Source: Trichoplax sp. H2 (Eukaryota > Placozoa > Uniplacotomia > Trichoplacea). From it: a DNA stretch of 64,000 nucleotides. The first letter of the stretch is position 1, and each line of letters opens with the position of its first letter. The translations under genes and the position numbers were made by a program. Under the pieces are notes generated by a model. That model saw nothing but the letters and a program-made list of their open reading frames with translations. It did not search any database and was not told the origin of the DNA. Shown here piece by piece: positions 38,801-51,465 of this stretch. The stretch is taken from contig NOWV01000046.1 of NCBI GenBank assembly GCA_003344405.1, positions 248,001 through 312,000 on the forward strand, given 5' to 3'.

Positions 38801-39686
38801 TTCGTTAAACGAAAAATTTTGTCAAAATTAGAATACCTACCTTGGATTTTCTGAGGTAAAAAATTTAAATTAATTTCTTCCTTTCTAGCAACCTATCCAC
38901 CATTACCTCCAATTGAAAAAGTAGACTTTACGCTGCTAAGGCATGAGGTGGTTCTTGAATAAATTTGAATTACTTTTAATATCTAGTAGACACAGTGGAG
39001 TAGCAACTTCTCTAAAAAGTAATACTGTACTAGTATGCAACGTTCGAAGCAGTATAGGCTTCGCCTTTGGCGTAATGTAATTTTGCTGATATGCTTCATA
39101 AAGGAGGAATGGGAACTATTTTTTAATTGTATTTACAACTGTGGACTGTTCAATAATGACGCTTCATTCCTAATGAACGACCAAACATCTGACCTAGATT
39201 GGCGGTGCAATAAGGTGCAGATACTTACTTAAGAAAAAAGAATACAGTAGATCCCATCTGCAATTGTGAGGTTAAAAATTATTTTTAATTAAGTTTTTGA
39301 ATTAAAATTCTTGTCTGTAGATATGCCAGTTCATGACTATGTTATGCCGCACATTTAGCTCGTACTATCGTAGTATCAGAATACTAACAGTAAGTCTTAA
39401 TTATTGCTGTCATATAATAGTTTGAATTTGTTTTGTCGGCTATGATGCACTCCTGGTAGTGATATTACGGATTTTAATTTTTAGGAACCGAAACCTCACT
39501 TATTTCCTGTGATGCATGCCAGATTATATTTAATGAAAGCTATACATTTGGTATCCACATTATAATATAAGTTTATTTTTAATCATTCCTGAAACTGTCG
39601 ATCTGAATTTTGATGCCATGCTGATTTGATAGGTACTTATTAATAATCTTGCTCTGCTCAATATCAAGCCATTGTCACAATTATAG
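35860..39686 (+). CDS. DALRD3: DALR anticodon-binding domain protein 3
   Basis: Partner of METTL2 in 3-methylcytidine formation at position 32 of arginine tRNAs, carrying a C-terminal DALR domain as in arginyl-tRNA synthetases. Supported exons: about 35860-36048, about 36635-36849, 36940-37184, 37683-37879, 38068-38138, 38344-38402, 38469-38551, 38645-38771, 38889-38947, 39104-39214, 39321-39389, 39485-39550 and 39633-39686. From the third exon on, all phases close. Landmarks against human DALRD3: LLINCSAWQWTESLSLNHLR, ASILKYGSTVH, TTIKFEMLGTSGN, GSFVLYNCARLSTLF, TYPPLPPIEKVDFTLL, CRTFSSYYRSIRIL, EPKPHLFPVMHARL and the C-terminal LALLNIKPLSQL. The 5' end is uncertain: the first in-frame ATG in the open frame is 35860, and an upstream exon is likely. 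The donor of the first exon could be 36049 or one about 14 bases on. Confidence 0.88.
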
Positions 39687-40212
39687 GTATGTATCAAAAT
39701 AAATAACTTAAAAAATGATAAAGCATAAAAACAATTATGCCTTAATATTTTTATACATGTAATTTTGATTTAATTGACATAGCTAATATGCTTTAAATGT
39801 CTCAAAATTTCAATAGGCACCTCTCGTCAGTAGAAATAATTGTAACTTACGCAAGATTCCTATTCATATCTGAAGAGATTTTAAGATACCAATATTGCTG
39901 TACAGTTGATTGATAATTTATAAACTTACATAGCGTAACAGCGTATTTTTCGATTACTTATTAACACATTGAAATTTAATAAATAAAAAATATATCGCAT
40001 CATAGATCTGAATTCATTCTCTGTATTATTTTATAAGTTTTTAGATACATTTTTCTCTATGACTACCTTTTACATTAGTAATCAGTCGATACAGATTTTT
40101 GGCTTTTAAATAGACCGCATGCAAAAACTGCGTATACGTGTAATCCTTGATCTTTATATTGCTATGCTGATTTAATTTCATAGACTTTGACCTACGAAGG
40201 GCATTTAAAAAG
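39687..40212. other. intergenic between convergent genes
   Basis: AT-rich; 3' flanks of DALRD3 (+) and the zinc-finger gene (-). A minus-strand frame at 40041-40226 (61 codons, basic) overlaps the end of the zinc-finger gene and could be an alternative C-terminus, but needs an implausibly small intron. Confidence 0.45.
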
Positions 40213-40711
40213 TTATCCGATTTCATAATCTTCTGTTTCTAAGCAAGACGAGCTCACAAACGATTGTATTTCCTGATAAGTAGTTAATGGGCGGCATCGA
40301 AACTCCAAGAGAGCATCAGTAGCCAAACGATTCAAGTGTCGCTTGCTAGTTATGTGTTTTAACTAAATCGGATTGAAACAACAATCTTAAGCATTGATGG
40401 CAATCACATGCAGTATTTTCGTATACGCACTGATGATTACAGCTTTCATTTTAGCTATGATTAGCCATGAATTATAGTGCAACGGCAATTGACGACAACG
40501 TGACCAATATCCCTCCATACGGAAGAAGGATGATAAAGGCATTAACAAAACTTACCCACTCTTTTTCATTCGGCAACTGCGCATCACATGTAGAACAGCA
40601 CCAGCAGTCGCTTACTTTAAAAGTTCGCTTCCTATGCTTTACTGAGGTCAGGTGCTGTTGGTAATCTACTATAGATTTAAATATCTTTCTAGGGCAAGAC
40701 TCACATTTCAT
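40213..40711 (-). pseudogene. U1-type C2H2 zinc-finger gene with a frame break
   Basis: Two exons (40556-40711, 40213-40429) join in phase 0. Exon 1 encodes a U1/matrin-like finger, C-x2-C-x13-H-x5-H (CESCPRKIF ... HLTSVKHRKR), followed by CWCCSTC. Exon 2 opens another, CHQCLRLLFQSDLV. In the given sequence frame 0 then reads KTHN and stops (TAG). Frame +1, reached by removing one A from AAAA (plus-strand TTTT, 40357-40360), instead continues with HITSKRHLNR. That closes the second finger with the same H-x5-H spacing and stays open to TAA at 40213-40215. So either the homopolymer length is wrong or the gene is broken. The ATG at 40711 may be internal, since CAAAG just before it resembles a splice acceptor. 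Family beyond the finger type is not recognised. Confidence 0.6.
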
Positions 40712-41874
40712 CTTTGAAGAGATTTCTGCCTATAGCGTACATTGCATAATAAAGGATGTAAAAGCGTTAAATTATACTGATCAAAAATAAAGATACTCGT
40801 AGACATAAAATACAACGTAGTACTGTACGTTCGTTTTGGCTGCATAGTAAGTAGTTACCGTAAACTCATTCTTGCATGTTAGTGTGCATCTATAGCCTAA
40901 AGTACATCCGGAGGATCAAAACATCCCCTGCATTTTAATTCATCCTATCTAAACACTGGAGCATGATGATCTTGGTAATTTAATGTTTTTAATTGCGCTA
41001 CTAGCCTCCATATAAGGTGCCTTGAGAAGTGACTCAGAACTGCGTTTTAAGAAATTTTTGATCACAATTTCAATATACTGTCTTGTGCATTATACCTGTA
41101 AACGTTTTAGGTGTTTTCGAGAATAAAGTTCAGAATTTTCACGACTTTTATTAGATTGCTTCGTAATATTAGGTTTCTCTGCCTCCGTAGAAGCAACTCT
41201 CCTATCGTTGGAGGTATTCTCCATAATATTATATCGTATATATTTGATAGCTTAACCGTTCCATTTCCTTTAGAGGTCTGTTGGAAAGTGTACTGTACAG
41301 TGTACAGTACTGTAGGTTCTTCTGTAAAAACTTTGAAATATACAGTACAGTACAGTACGGTACCAACTATAAATTCCAGATTCTACAGTACAGTGTACAG
41401 TAGATTTGTAGTAAAATAGACACTACAGTACAGATCAGAAAATGCCATAAAGACCTCTATTAACAGAAATATTGTACGGAGTACTGTACAGCGATCCACG
41501 ACTTGTAGTCAGTACTACACCTTGCAAACTATGGTACTTAGCCAGTTAATTCATGGCCTTACTCTTTTTATACTGTACAGTACAGTACCAGTAACGTTGA
41601 ATTATTTGCGAACAGAGAATTGTAGCCTCAAATCTGCTACTATCAAAGATGCAACAGTTTTTAGTGCAGTTGTTAGAATTGATTTTATTTCAAAGATAGT
41701 TGTTTGAATCGTTCAGGGGAACGGGAATACATACAGTACATTACATTTGTAATGAAGTAAAAGAACTAAACAGTCTCGTTAGAGGATTCATAATTTATAA
41801 TACAACAGTATTACATTACGTTACACAATTTCGCTGAGAAGACTGTTAGCGAATAAATTGTTCTTCAATTTTGT
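40712..41874. other. intergenic with repeat island
   Basis: Upstream flank of the zinc-finger gene and downstream flank of histone H4. Long plus-strand frames here (41111-41419, 41522-41707) run through ACAGT repeats and are not genes. Confidence 0.6.
41285..41590. repeat. TACTGTAC/ACAGT repeat island
   Basis: Blocks at about 41287-41316, 41340-41362, 41382-41404 and 41568-41590, including CAGTACAGTACAGTAC, separated by unique sequence. Same word family as the 21 kb islands. Confidence 0.8.
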
Positions 41875-41890
41875 GGCTTTTAGAAAAGCC
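41875..41890 (-). terminator. histone mRNA 3' stem-loop
   Basis: On the minus strand this reads GGCTTTTCTAAAAGCC: a 6-bp stem with a 4-nt UCUA loop. It fits the SLBP-binding consensus of replication-dependent histone mRNAs and lies 53 nt after the H4 stop codon. It implies processing without polyadenylation. Confidence 0.95.
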
Positions 41891-41943
41891 GTTTGATTGT
41901 AAAGTTGATTACATAAATGTACAAATTATCTTCAAGATTGGAT

Positions 41944-42412
<469 letters not shown>

Positions 42413-42419
42413 CAGAACG

Positions 42420-43537
42420 TGCTAGTTCGTTTGATCCATTCGATCCCGTATGTATCGGGATGATTTGAAAAGGGAAGCGGCAAAATCATACTGTACACTG
42501 TACACTGTACAGTACAGTACTGTACCTTACAGTACTATACTGTACTGTAGAGGTCTTCATGGTACTGTACTGTACAGTACAGCACATTTGTACAATTGTG
42601 TAGATACTATAGAGGTAAGGAAAAACCTCTATGGTCCGGTCATAGAGGCTTACCTCTCTATACAGTACAGTATAGTACAGTACAGCGTAGACCAGTATCA
42701 CGACGCGAGTTGTAAAATGGTTGGAGCGACCGAACATTGTACAGCGACTGATAGTTTGTATTAGAAACTTGAAAGAAATAGAATTATTCAATACTGCAAT
42801 AAAAAATAAATAATCAAAATATCAAAAGTCAATCGCTCAAGGTTGTACTGATTTGTCTGCATGGGATTGGAGCCAAATTTAAAGCACAATTCTTCACAAT
42901 CTAAAGACATACTGTAATTTAAGGCAACACTATAGCTGAACATCTTTCAACCATTTTTTAGAGGGCTCGCCACGCCCCTGTACAATAGATACGGAAATAC
43001 AGTAACCTCACTATTAGTTAGTTTTACAAGAAATTCAATTTTTTCCTTGCATATCATTCTAGACCAGGATATTACGAGGGTTAATCTCGTAGGCTGTTAG
43101 ATACAGTATATTGAAAACATTCGTATATAGCAAAAATGAACTTTTTACAATATTTACTAATAAGAATAGACTTAATTTTATTCAGGTTATGAAGATCTAG
43201 ATTCAGAAACAATACAGTATAATGGATAGCTAGTGAGCTCTCAACTTTTGAAATATCGACTAACTTTGAATGATAAGTGAATATTTGTATTAAATTTGCA
43301 CTGCTGAAAGGAATTAATATAAATAAATAGAGCTTAAACTTTAGGTTTCAGCTATCGATTGAGTTTGAGGTCGTCGTATTCATAAATTATCGAGAGAATA
43401 GTATCACCATTGAAATATTTCTGAAAAGGTTACATGCTGATATATAAACCCAAGTGTGATTGTAAAAGTACCAACAGTTAACTAAAGATTTAGTTAACTT
43501 CTGCAAAGATTATCTTTGAACTAATTTTATAAAATAT
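42420..43537. other. intergenic with repeat island
   Basis: Between H4 and the 3' end of GMDS. The first part is a repeat island; the rest is AT-rich without supported genes. Overlapping frames on both strands at 42450-42791 are by-products of the repeats. Confidence 0.6.
42488..42695. repeat. TACTGTAC/ACAGT repeat island
   Basis: Blocks at about 42488-42550, 42561-42584 and 42659-42686, with the 13-mer AGGTCTTCATGGT at 42551-42563 between them. About 100-200 bp upstream of the H4 promoter elements. Confidence 0.8.
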
Positions 43538-46500
43538 TTAAACTTCTAAATTTTTCTTCATTAATTCAATATCTGATATAACCATTTCTGCAACAAGCTC
43601 CTAGAAGGGGTTATAAATTGATTTATAACAAGACAATCAGATAATATAGAAACCTACTGCGTATGCTAATACAGTGGCTGATAATGCTACATATGATATA
43701 TGGAAATTATTTTGCTACGACTTGTGAAAGGTATAATATCGAACCTGAAATGTTACTTTCGGTTTCCATCCCAACTTTTCACGAGCTTTGGTATTATCGC
43801 CTTGCAAGAAATTCTTATAAATGTATCATAAGTTTATTACCACAATTAAAAAACATACAATTTAAACGTTAAATTTATCCATGCTTAGATATTGGTGCTA
43901 GACATCTTAGAGATGGAGATTGCACATACGGATAAATAAATTACATCATACAAGTAAATAAGGTGGCTACAGGCTTACTACCTCTGCAGGGCGATAAAAT
44001 TTAGGATTAATTCGAACGCGAACTACACCACTTTCTTCATCAACACCAACTTCATCAACTCCAGAACCTTTCCAGCTTAAGAGGATAGATAAATACAATT
44101 GTCACAAATGTAAAACATCTTTTGTAACATTGTTGTAGTACATCGTATAATTCCGATTATGAAATCGATTTCATATCGATATGTGCTAATTGATACGATA
44201 ACATCTGATTGAGCTTGCATAACAAGATAAATTACAATCTTATGATCTCACATGAAGAAATTATAATGTACTTCTTATAAGAAGTAACGTAATTAGCACA
44301 AATTTAATCTGGATATCCATAATTGTATGTACAAAAATTAGCGAAGGAGCCGTTAAAAACGTATCAGCAGACAAACTCAATTTTTATTCCGACGATAGCA
44401 AAAGCAGCTTCAACAAAATTACGCACACTGTGTGTTTTACCGGTAGCTAAAACAAAGTCTTCCGGTTTGTCACACTGCAGTATCATCCATATTGCCTGCC
44501 GAAAGGACAGATTTGTAAGTTAAACAACATTAAACTCTATGAATCAAATGTTATTGAATAATTTTATGAATCATCTTCAAAATACCAAACCTCAACATAA
44601 TCTTTAGCGTGATCCTAGTCTCGGCACGAGTTTATATTTCCGAGTTGAAGCTATGATACAAAAATATTTAAAATATTGCGCCATAGATAATGCTGCTAAA
44701 CATATCAATTTGCTTTCACAAAATTTTAATAATATAGCTAAATGATAGGAATTACCTCCTCTTGCAAACCTAAATATATTTTAGCAACTGCACGGGTAAT
44801 TTTCCTTGTAACAAATATCTCTCCTGAAATTTAACGATAAATGTTAAAGCAAGCGATGGAGATATGCGTCTCTGATGCGTATCCATACCTCTTCTTGGAC
44901 TTTCATGATTGAATGCGATACCATTACAACAATACATATTATAGGCCTCACGATAGTTTACAACAATCCAAAAAGCATACATTTTAGCAACACCTTAAGT
45001 CAGAAGGTAATAGGAGATTAAGGATATAATAAATTTATGATACAACAGTAAATTTACGTTTTTAACATGAAATTAGCTATTAAAATTTACCATAGGGTGA
45101 TCGCGGATAGAACGGCGTAATTTCTTTCTGGGGTATTTCATTGGCTTTCCCATATAATTCGCTGGTAGCGGCCTACGAAGAAATATAATAGCTATTTACT
45201 TAATGCCTAGGGAACAGAAACCAATTTTAATAAATATTCACAGAGCTTGTTTGAAAGTAAGAGTTAGCGATGGTTTAAACTGTAATTACGTGGATAAGAC
45301 CTGATAGAATCGAATCTTGTTACTGAAGTTACAGGTCCGAATAGCATCGATCACGCGCAACGTACCAATAGCGTCTACATCAGCGGTGTACTCGCTTAAG
45401 TCGAATGAAACCTTATAGAATGTTCATAAAACGAAGTTAAACGATATCATTATTTGAGTATATTAATCTATAAACATAGATAATTTTATGTCGTTACTAA
45501 GAATAGTAAAGATAATGCAAAATATTTTGGTACTAAGAAATTGACAGCGTACTTAAAGTACCTACTTGGACATGACTCTGTGCTGCTAAATTATAAATTT
45601 CATCTGGCTGTACCTGAAATCAATCACGCAATGTAGCAAATTATGCAATAAATGCTGTACTGTAATTTACCAATACTGTATAGAGCATCTTACCGAAGAA
45701 ATAATTTTTACGAAACAATTACTATTAGTTAAATCACCATAGTGCAACTTTATAGCTAAATTAAATGATAAAAATAAAGATATTAAGTCAACGCTTATTA
45801 GTATAATTTAATAGTTAAATTAATGCTTTCAAACCTTTAGCTGTATGAGTTTTGGGATCTTCATACAAATGAGAGATTCGACCAGTAGTAATTGAACTTG
45901 ATTGCCTAATGATTCCGTGAACCTTAGTTAAGTTGAATATTACGTAATTACTACAAGATTTTTTATACGAAAGTGTGATATACAATTTCAAAAGTAAATA
46001 GATCTGTTCTTAACATACGCGTATGCTAAGACATAAATTGGGTTACAATTAACGTCGTAGCAGCAAGTGGATGATTAATTTATTAGTTAAGCATTTTTGC
46101 AGGATTTAAATTATGATAATAGTAAGCGGGCAAGTTTTTAATAATAGATAATTTAGAAGGATTCCAGTTTGTAAACTCAAAGCTAGTAGAATACTTGTAG
46201 ATATCAGAAAACCTTTATACATAAATTATGACGTTGTCAAGCTTGCACCCTTGCAATTTTTAGATTTTTAGAACAAAAAGTGAATGAAATTCGGTAAAAA
46301 GTATGTTGGAATAATATAAGCCTATATACAAACGTTCTGTGATAATCATAATCAAATGAGATAACAAGAGGCTATTTTACTATTTCGCATAAAAATGTGG
46401 TGAAGCTTCATCACAGAGTTAATTACGACTGATACTTTTAAGCACTTACCTCATAACCTTTATTGACTAGTAATTCTGCCAAGTAAGAACCATCCTGCAA

Positions 46501-47926
46501 AAAATATGAATTTTTAGCTAGCTATTATGGAATTGCGATAGCAAAGATACAAGGATGTAAAGCATTAAATCTAATGGTTAGATAGTAATAAAGCCTAGCG
46601 GTATACGATTTCCATGTAGTCATCTGATTTACGAATGCAAATGAAGTTATTATTTAGCACAGTGCAGAATCTGTTAAGATTTGAACATGCAAACACTAGA
46701 AAATCAGGATAACTATGATTCACTGAGAAGATAGTATGAAGATTACAAGTAATAAAGGGTGTCAATGTGTTACCGGCAATATGAAAAATATTGTTTATTT
46801 ACTTCAACTTTTACTAATGCCAAATATTCTTTATGAAGCTCAATATAATTCCGTATTTCGGCAATATTAAAAAATGACTGACGTAAAGTACGATTTGGGT
46901 AATACTATTATTACAGTAGTACCGTATATTTTAATGGTAATACTTGTATCATACTCTTGGTTTTGCTGGTACAGCATTCCTTATTATGAAAAATATTAAT
47001 GTTATTTATCAGAATAAAACATTGGGATGAAAGTTATGTCATTTGAATTCAAATCTAACACTGCATCTGATGGTATCGAAATAAACCTTCAATACGTACA
47101 ACTTTTGAAACGAACGGATTTCTCGAGCTACCGGCGTCAAACTGTAATACAACCTGATGCTTTTCTTTAGTGAAAGGAGATAAATTACGTCATTTACTAA
47201 GTAATCAGGAAGTTTTATTTTTTTTTACTGTTAGTTATGGGATCATGTTAGCTTTTAAAGCGTTGATTTGACATGATCATTCGTATCAATCTTTCGTATG
47301 CAGTTATTAAGAGATACAAACTGAACTATACTATACCCGTATAGTATAAATAAACATTCTAGTAAAGTTCTTTATAGATGACTGTAGTAATATCATTCAA
47401 GGAACTAGTGATAGATTGAGACCTGCCACACAGCTATATTTAGACAAGAATGTTCCAGATCATATGCGTACATATGCAATTTTTACTCTGCAAACTGGAT
47501 TAATTTACTAGTTTTTCAAATAAAATATTGAAACAAATTTTGTTTATTTTCAATTATAAATTGATAATTTAATTTAATACGCATAAACAGACAGGGCCTG
47601 TTGCCTAATTACGTTACCGTCTGTACTACTACAGTAGAATTACCCTATTTTAATTTAAAGTTCAGCCTATTAATTATGTATTTAAGGGCTTGATAGTGTT
47701 GTCATGGCGTAAACTTTAAATAAATCAATAAAAGCACTGCAAATAGAAGTAACTATGTTAGGTACGCCTCCGAACTTTTTATCTAGCATTACGAAAGAGT
47801 CACTGAATACTAAATTTCGTCACAGTATAGTATTCAATTTGATATTAATTGGCATTTGCATACCTGTCCCGTAATCCCTGTTATTAAAGCAATTTTGGGT
47901 CGTGATTCAGAAGTTTGGGAAGCCAT
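43538..47926 (-). CDS. GMDS: GDP-mannose 4,6-dehydratase, with an in-frame stop
   Basis: First step of de novo GDP-L-fucose synthesis (GDP-mannose to GDP-4-keto-6-deoxymannose, NADP-dependent, cytosolic). Fourteen exons join in phase: 47864-47926, 46450-46494, 45835-45922, 45694-45755, 45566-45613, 45301-45411, 45091-45172, 44889-44993, 44756-44823, 44591-44650, 44377-44495, 43979-44075, 43745-43813 and 43538-43600. That is 360 codons, the usual length. Motifs: [16 protein letters not shown] (nucleotide binding), [41 protein letters not shown] (catalytic Tyr-x3-Lys), FNHESPRRG and LGWKPKVTF. Codon 236 in exon 10 is TAG (44615-44617) where the conserved RDWGHAKDYVE motif has Trp; the neighbouring residues also deviate (NSCRD, then DHAKDYVE). 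Everything downstream is still open and conserved. It is either an assembly or sequencing error, a null allele, or a very recent pseudogene. Confidence 0.9.
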
Positions 47927-48141
47927 TTTCTACAATAAGTTTATAAAACGGGCGAATCTACAGTGATTTTGAGATTCAGTAAATTCTCAGTTAATTGTAT
48001 GATATTTGTGTCATATGCGGTATACGTATAATGATACTGCAATAACGTCCATTTCGCACTCAGTAAGGCCCAAGCTAACTACATTTTTTATTCAACAAAT
48101 CTTTCTTATTGAAAAGAATAAGGTAGGGAGATATGAAGGAC

Positions 48142-48249
48142 GTGCCAACCTTTTGTTAAATTATTCTCTCGAGTCCTGTACAGTATAATTTCCTTTAACT
48201 AACTTTAGAGAATAATTGTCTCCAATTTTAATGAATGAAAGGTTGGCAC
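48142..48249. repeat. foldback element, MITE-like
   Basis: Perfect terminal inverted repeats GTGCCAACCTTT (48142-48153) and AAAGGTTGGCAC (48238-48249). A second nested inverted pair, ATTATTCTCT (48160-48169) and AGAGAATAAT (48207-48216), sits inside. Total length is 108 bp with no coding capacity. No clear target-site duplication is visible in the flanks (GAAGGAC / ATCACTT). Confidence 0.6.
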
Positions 48250-49454
48250 ATCACTTGGGTCTCTAGAGGGAATCAGCGCAGCGTTGTGACAAATATAACT
48301 TCACAGTATGTATGCAAATTTGGCCATAGTGTCTTAGCTAGGGTCCAAATTTGAATATCATCTGCAATTTTGTATAACGCATTCTTCAGATTCTTTGGAA
48401 TTTTTTCCGAAACCTCCTCCTGCATAGTGATGTTAACGGACGCGAAACTACTCGAGTAGTCTCTGCCCAAAATGACAGTGCACACTAACCCATTCCATCT
48501 ATGCATAATATACTCCTAATTGAGTTCAAGTTGCCCTATGAGTTCTCAAGTACATCTACAATAGCCTTGTACTTGCCTTGTACTTTTTTTTTTTTAATTT
48601 AAAACAAAAATAATGAGTTTTAAAACTATTGTACTGTACTTATGTACATTGTACACTAGAGACCCTCCATTGCACACTGTGCAGCACTACTGTACTATAC
48701 ATTACTGTAGATGTGATATGAAGTATACAGTATAGTATTGCATGCATATGCGGCAAAATTATTATTTTTATTTTTTACTCGTATGTATTCGTGTATAGTA
48801 TATGGTGATTTGTAATAATAGTTATTCCTAAACTATTCTGAATTACTGACTCACAGAAATGGTGAGGCCGAACGCCCTAGGATAAGAATAGCTTTATTAG
48901 AGCAATAAAAAAGGTTACAGGATATTAGCAATAAAAAGGTTATAGCTAATAATAGAACGTTAATCTAGTAATCTCAACTTGGTAAATATAAGAGGCTACT
49001 TTAGCTCTCTCTTTCTCTCTCTAATAAGACGCCTTTATACGATTCGAACCCATCTTATTTGTTAACATATTTTGAACAAAACTCGAACACAAATATTCGG
49101 ACATTTATTCCTGTCCATTACCTTACTTTACAGTATTGTACATACTGTAATACTCTTTGTTTTGGCCTTTCGGAGCCAATTAGGTTACCCACCGGGCTGA
49201 CAATTTCACCTCCCGCTAAGTAGATAAACGCTTGGCCTGGTTGAAAACTGTTCACTGAACAGAGTTCAGCCATAGTGTAGCCCTTATTAAGGAGGTTTTT
49301 CAATTTGAAAGGTACTTACTTTGAATTTGGCTAAAGTTTCACGAATACAAATCACTAAAACCTTGAACAATTGGCACATTTTGCTGCACTATGAGTTATT
49401 TTTATTTCTTTGAAACTTCCAATACAAACCATGAGTCACTGGTGCGTGCACGCA

Positions 49455-49555
49455 ATGCTGTACTGTACAGTAAGGACAGGCTGAAATAGTGGCGAAGCGA
49501 CTACTAGTCCCATACTTAGTCTACTGTACTGCGCTGCTTCTACAGTACAGTACTG
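49455..49555. repeat. TACTGTAC/ACAGT repeat island
   Basis: Blocks near 49457-49471, 49519-49529 and 49540-49554, ending about 25 bp before the EEF1AKMT2 start codon. Confidence 0.75.
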
Positions 49556-49578
49556 AACACAGCACAGCAGTATCGAAA

Positions 49579-51465
49579 ATGGCGGACGATGATAGTGATT
49601 TGAAAGGCAGCGATGCGATCGATGAAATTGATATTGATCCATCAGTTTTAGGAACCAAGGAATAGTAAGAGCAATCATTGATATCTGATTTGCGGAAGCT
49701 TGCAAATGATTTCCATTTTGCATAATACGATAGTTTGGAAATCACAATAATTATTAATTGAAATCATTCAATCAGCTATGTCAAGTTAAATTCGATGTTT
49801 CGCTGACTATTTACGTTGTCTTAGTCGTAGGAAGGCTGTCCTGTTTCGATTTCTGTGTAATTAACCTACAAGTATTTTGAATCACCAGTAGCTATTGGTG
49901 TTTTAAGATTAGCAAAATATAGAATCGATAGCGTTTAACTTAATAAACAGAATATTTCGACCTATAGTTACATTACAATTAAATGAATAAAAGCAGTAAA
50001 AATAGCTTTGCTTGGTTATAAATATTATTTACTGTTAATTAAGCAATGGTATGCGGCAGTACTGATGATACTAAGTTTGATGAACTAATAAATTTTCTAC
50101 CTAATAATGTTAACCTCATATGAGTAGCTGGGATAACAATTATAAGGATGAATTTTCTACTTTCCAAGAATATGGGGACGTAGGAGAAATATGGTATCAA
50201 TCTTTAAATATACTAAAATATAAATCATTAAAATTGTCTAGTTTAAATGTTTTGTAGTAACTTATCATGCAAGATAGATTTAGCCACCCTTGCTACATTA
50301 CCTTATATACTATAATTGATTGCAATTTACATTATTGTACACGGGTTATTTCTAGGTTCGGCCGCGACATCATGAATCGTATGCTATCATGGATATCTAC
50401 AAGTGACTGCATAGAAAAAGCAGCACCTATATTAGAATTAGGTTGTGGAAATGGAGTTTTACTTTTAGAATTGGTAAGCGTCTACATCTCGTTCTTTTGT
50501 ATGATAAAAATATTATATTAAAAAAGTATACTCGCTTTTTTTTATTTATACCTTTAGCTCTTACGATAATTAGCACTATGTATATTAGCAATTTTGGTTG
50601 ATGAGATTTTTAATTTTGCTTACAGTATATATAGCTCGTCTATATTCATTTCTTTCCGATATGATATTGTTGATTCTTAAAACCTTATCCTCAATTTATT
50701 CTAAAGCTAAAAAAAGGCTTTACGAATTTAACTGGAATCGATTATTCTAATTATGGCATCGACTTAGCCAAGGCTATTGCTGCTAAAAATGATACAAAAA
50801 TTAATTTCGAGGTACGTAGCTAATTTATTTCCATGTTATGACTAATTTATTAACTGTATGAAATAACCCCTGATCAAAATCACTATCGGATAAGCTATGG
50901 AAAATAAGACATTTTTATTCTAGACACTTCGCAATGGGCACTCAACAATTTGCATTTAGTTTACAATATCCCCAATTCCCTATCTGTATAAATATAAATT
51001 TACAGATAAGCAATTTTTAATTTGTAGCAAAGTTGCAACAATTAATTGCAGGTATGCAACATTCTGAACATTGAAGAGTGCGAATCTAAAGTAAAATGGC
51101 CATACCGTGCAATTATTGATAAAGGGACTTACGATGCTATTTGTCTGAATCCAGAAGAAAGACTACAATGTCGTGAAAAATATAAGTTAAACGCATCGCA
51201 TTTACTTGAATCCAACGGGCTGTTGATCATAACATCCTGTAATTGGACAAGTAATGAATTAAAGAAACATTTTTCTCCAGGTTTGCTGTATCATATTGGT
51301 GTACTACTATTGCTGTTGTATGTCTCTACTAATGATATTAATTCAAATTTTAAATTTCTCTATTTAGAATTTCTGATAGAGGCTGAAATTCCTACACCAA
51401 AATTTCAGTTTGGCGGGCGTGCTGGAAACACTGTCGTATCCTTAATTTTCAAGAAGACGGCATAA
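49579..51465 (+). CDS. EEF1AKMT2: eEF1A lysine methyltransferase 2 (METTL10)
   Basis: SAM-dependent class I methyltransferase that in vertebrates methylates eEF1A. Six exons join in phase: 49579-49664, 50128-50193, 50356-50473, 50707-50811, 51052-51280 and 51368-51465, giving 233 residues. The N-terminus is acidic (MADDDSDLKGSD). Motifs: SVLGTKEYWD, FQEYGDVGEIWFG, SAM-binding LELGCGNGVLLLEL (motif I), LTGIDYS (motif II), IIDKGTYDAICLNPEE, LLIITSCNWTSNEL and the C-terminal PTPKFQFGGRAGNTVVSL. All match the METTL10 family in order and spacing. The last intron (51281-51367) is open in frame, so its retention would insert 29 residues; the spliced form matches the family. Confidence 0.93.

Larger units (their letters stand above)
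47927..49578. other. divergent intergenic region (GMDS / EEF1AKMT2)
   Basis: Contains a foldback repeat (48142-48249), a T-run and short TACTGTAC words near 48590-48740, a CT-rich tract (49004-49021) and an ACAGT island before EEF1AKMT2. Minus-strand frames at 48273-48506 (77 codons) and 49118-49303 (61 codons) are not recognised and have no coding signature I can defend. Confidence 0.55.

Noticed and set aside
42450-42791. Overlapping ~100-codon open frames on both strands
   Set aside because: They are generated by the ACAGT/TACTGTAC words, which avoid stops; the translations are low complexity (repeating YSTVQ-like words).
44604-44630. CGGCACGAG, identical to a common cDNA-library linker, beside the GMDS stop
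   Set aside because: Introns flank the exon, so this is genomic DNA; a 9-base match is likely chance. It may still be worth noting when reads are checked.
49025-49045. GGTTCGAATC on the minus strand as a tRNA B box
   Set aside because: No matching A box, anticodon arm or acceptor stem nearby.
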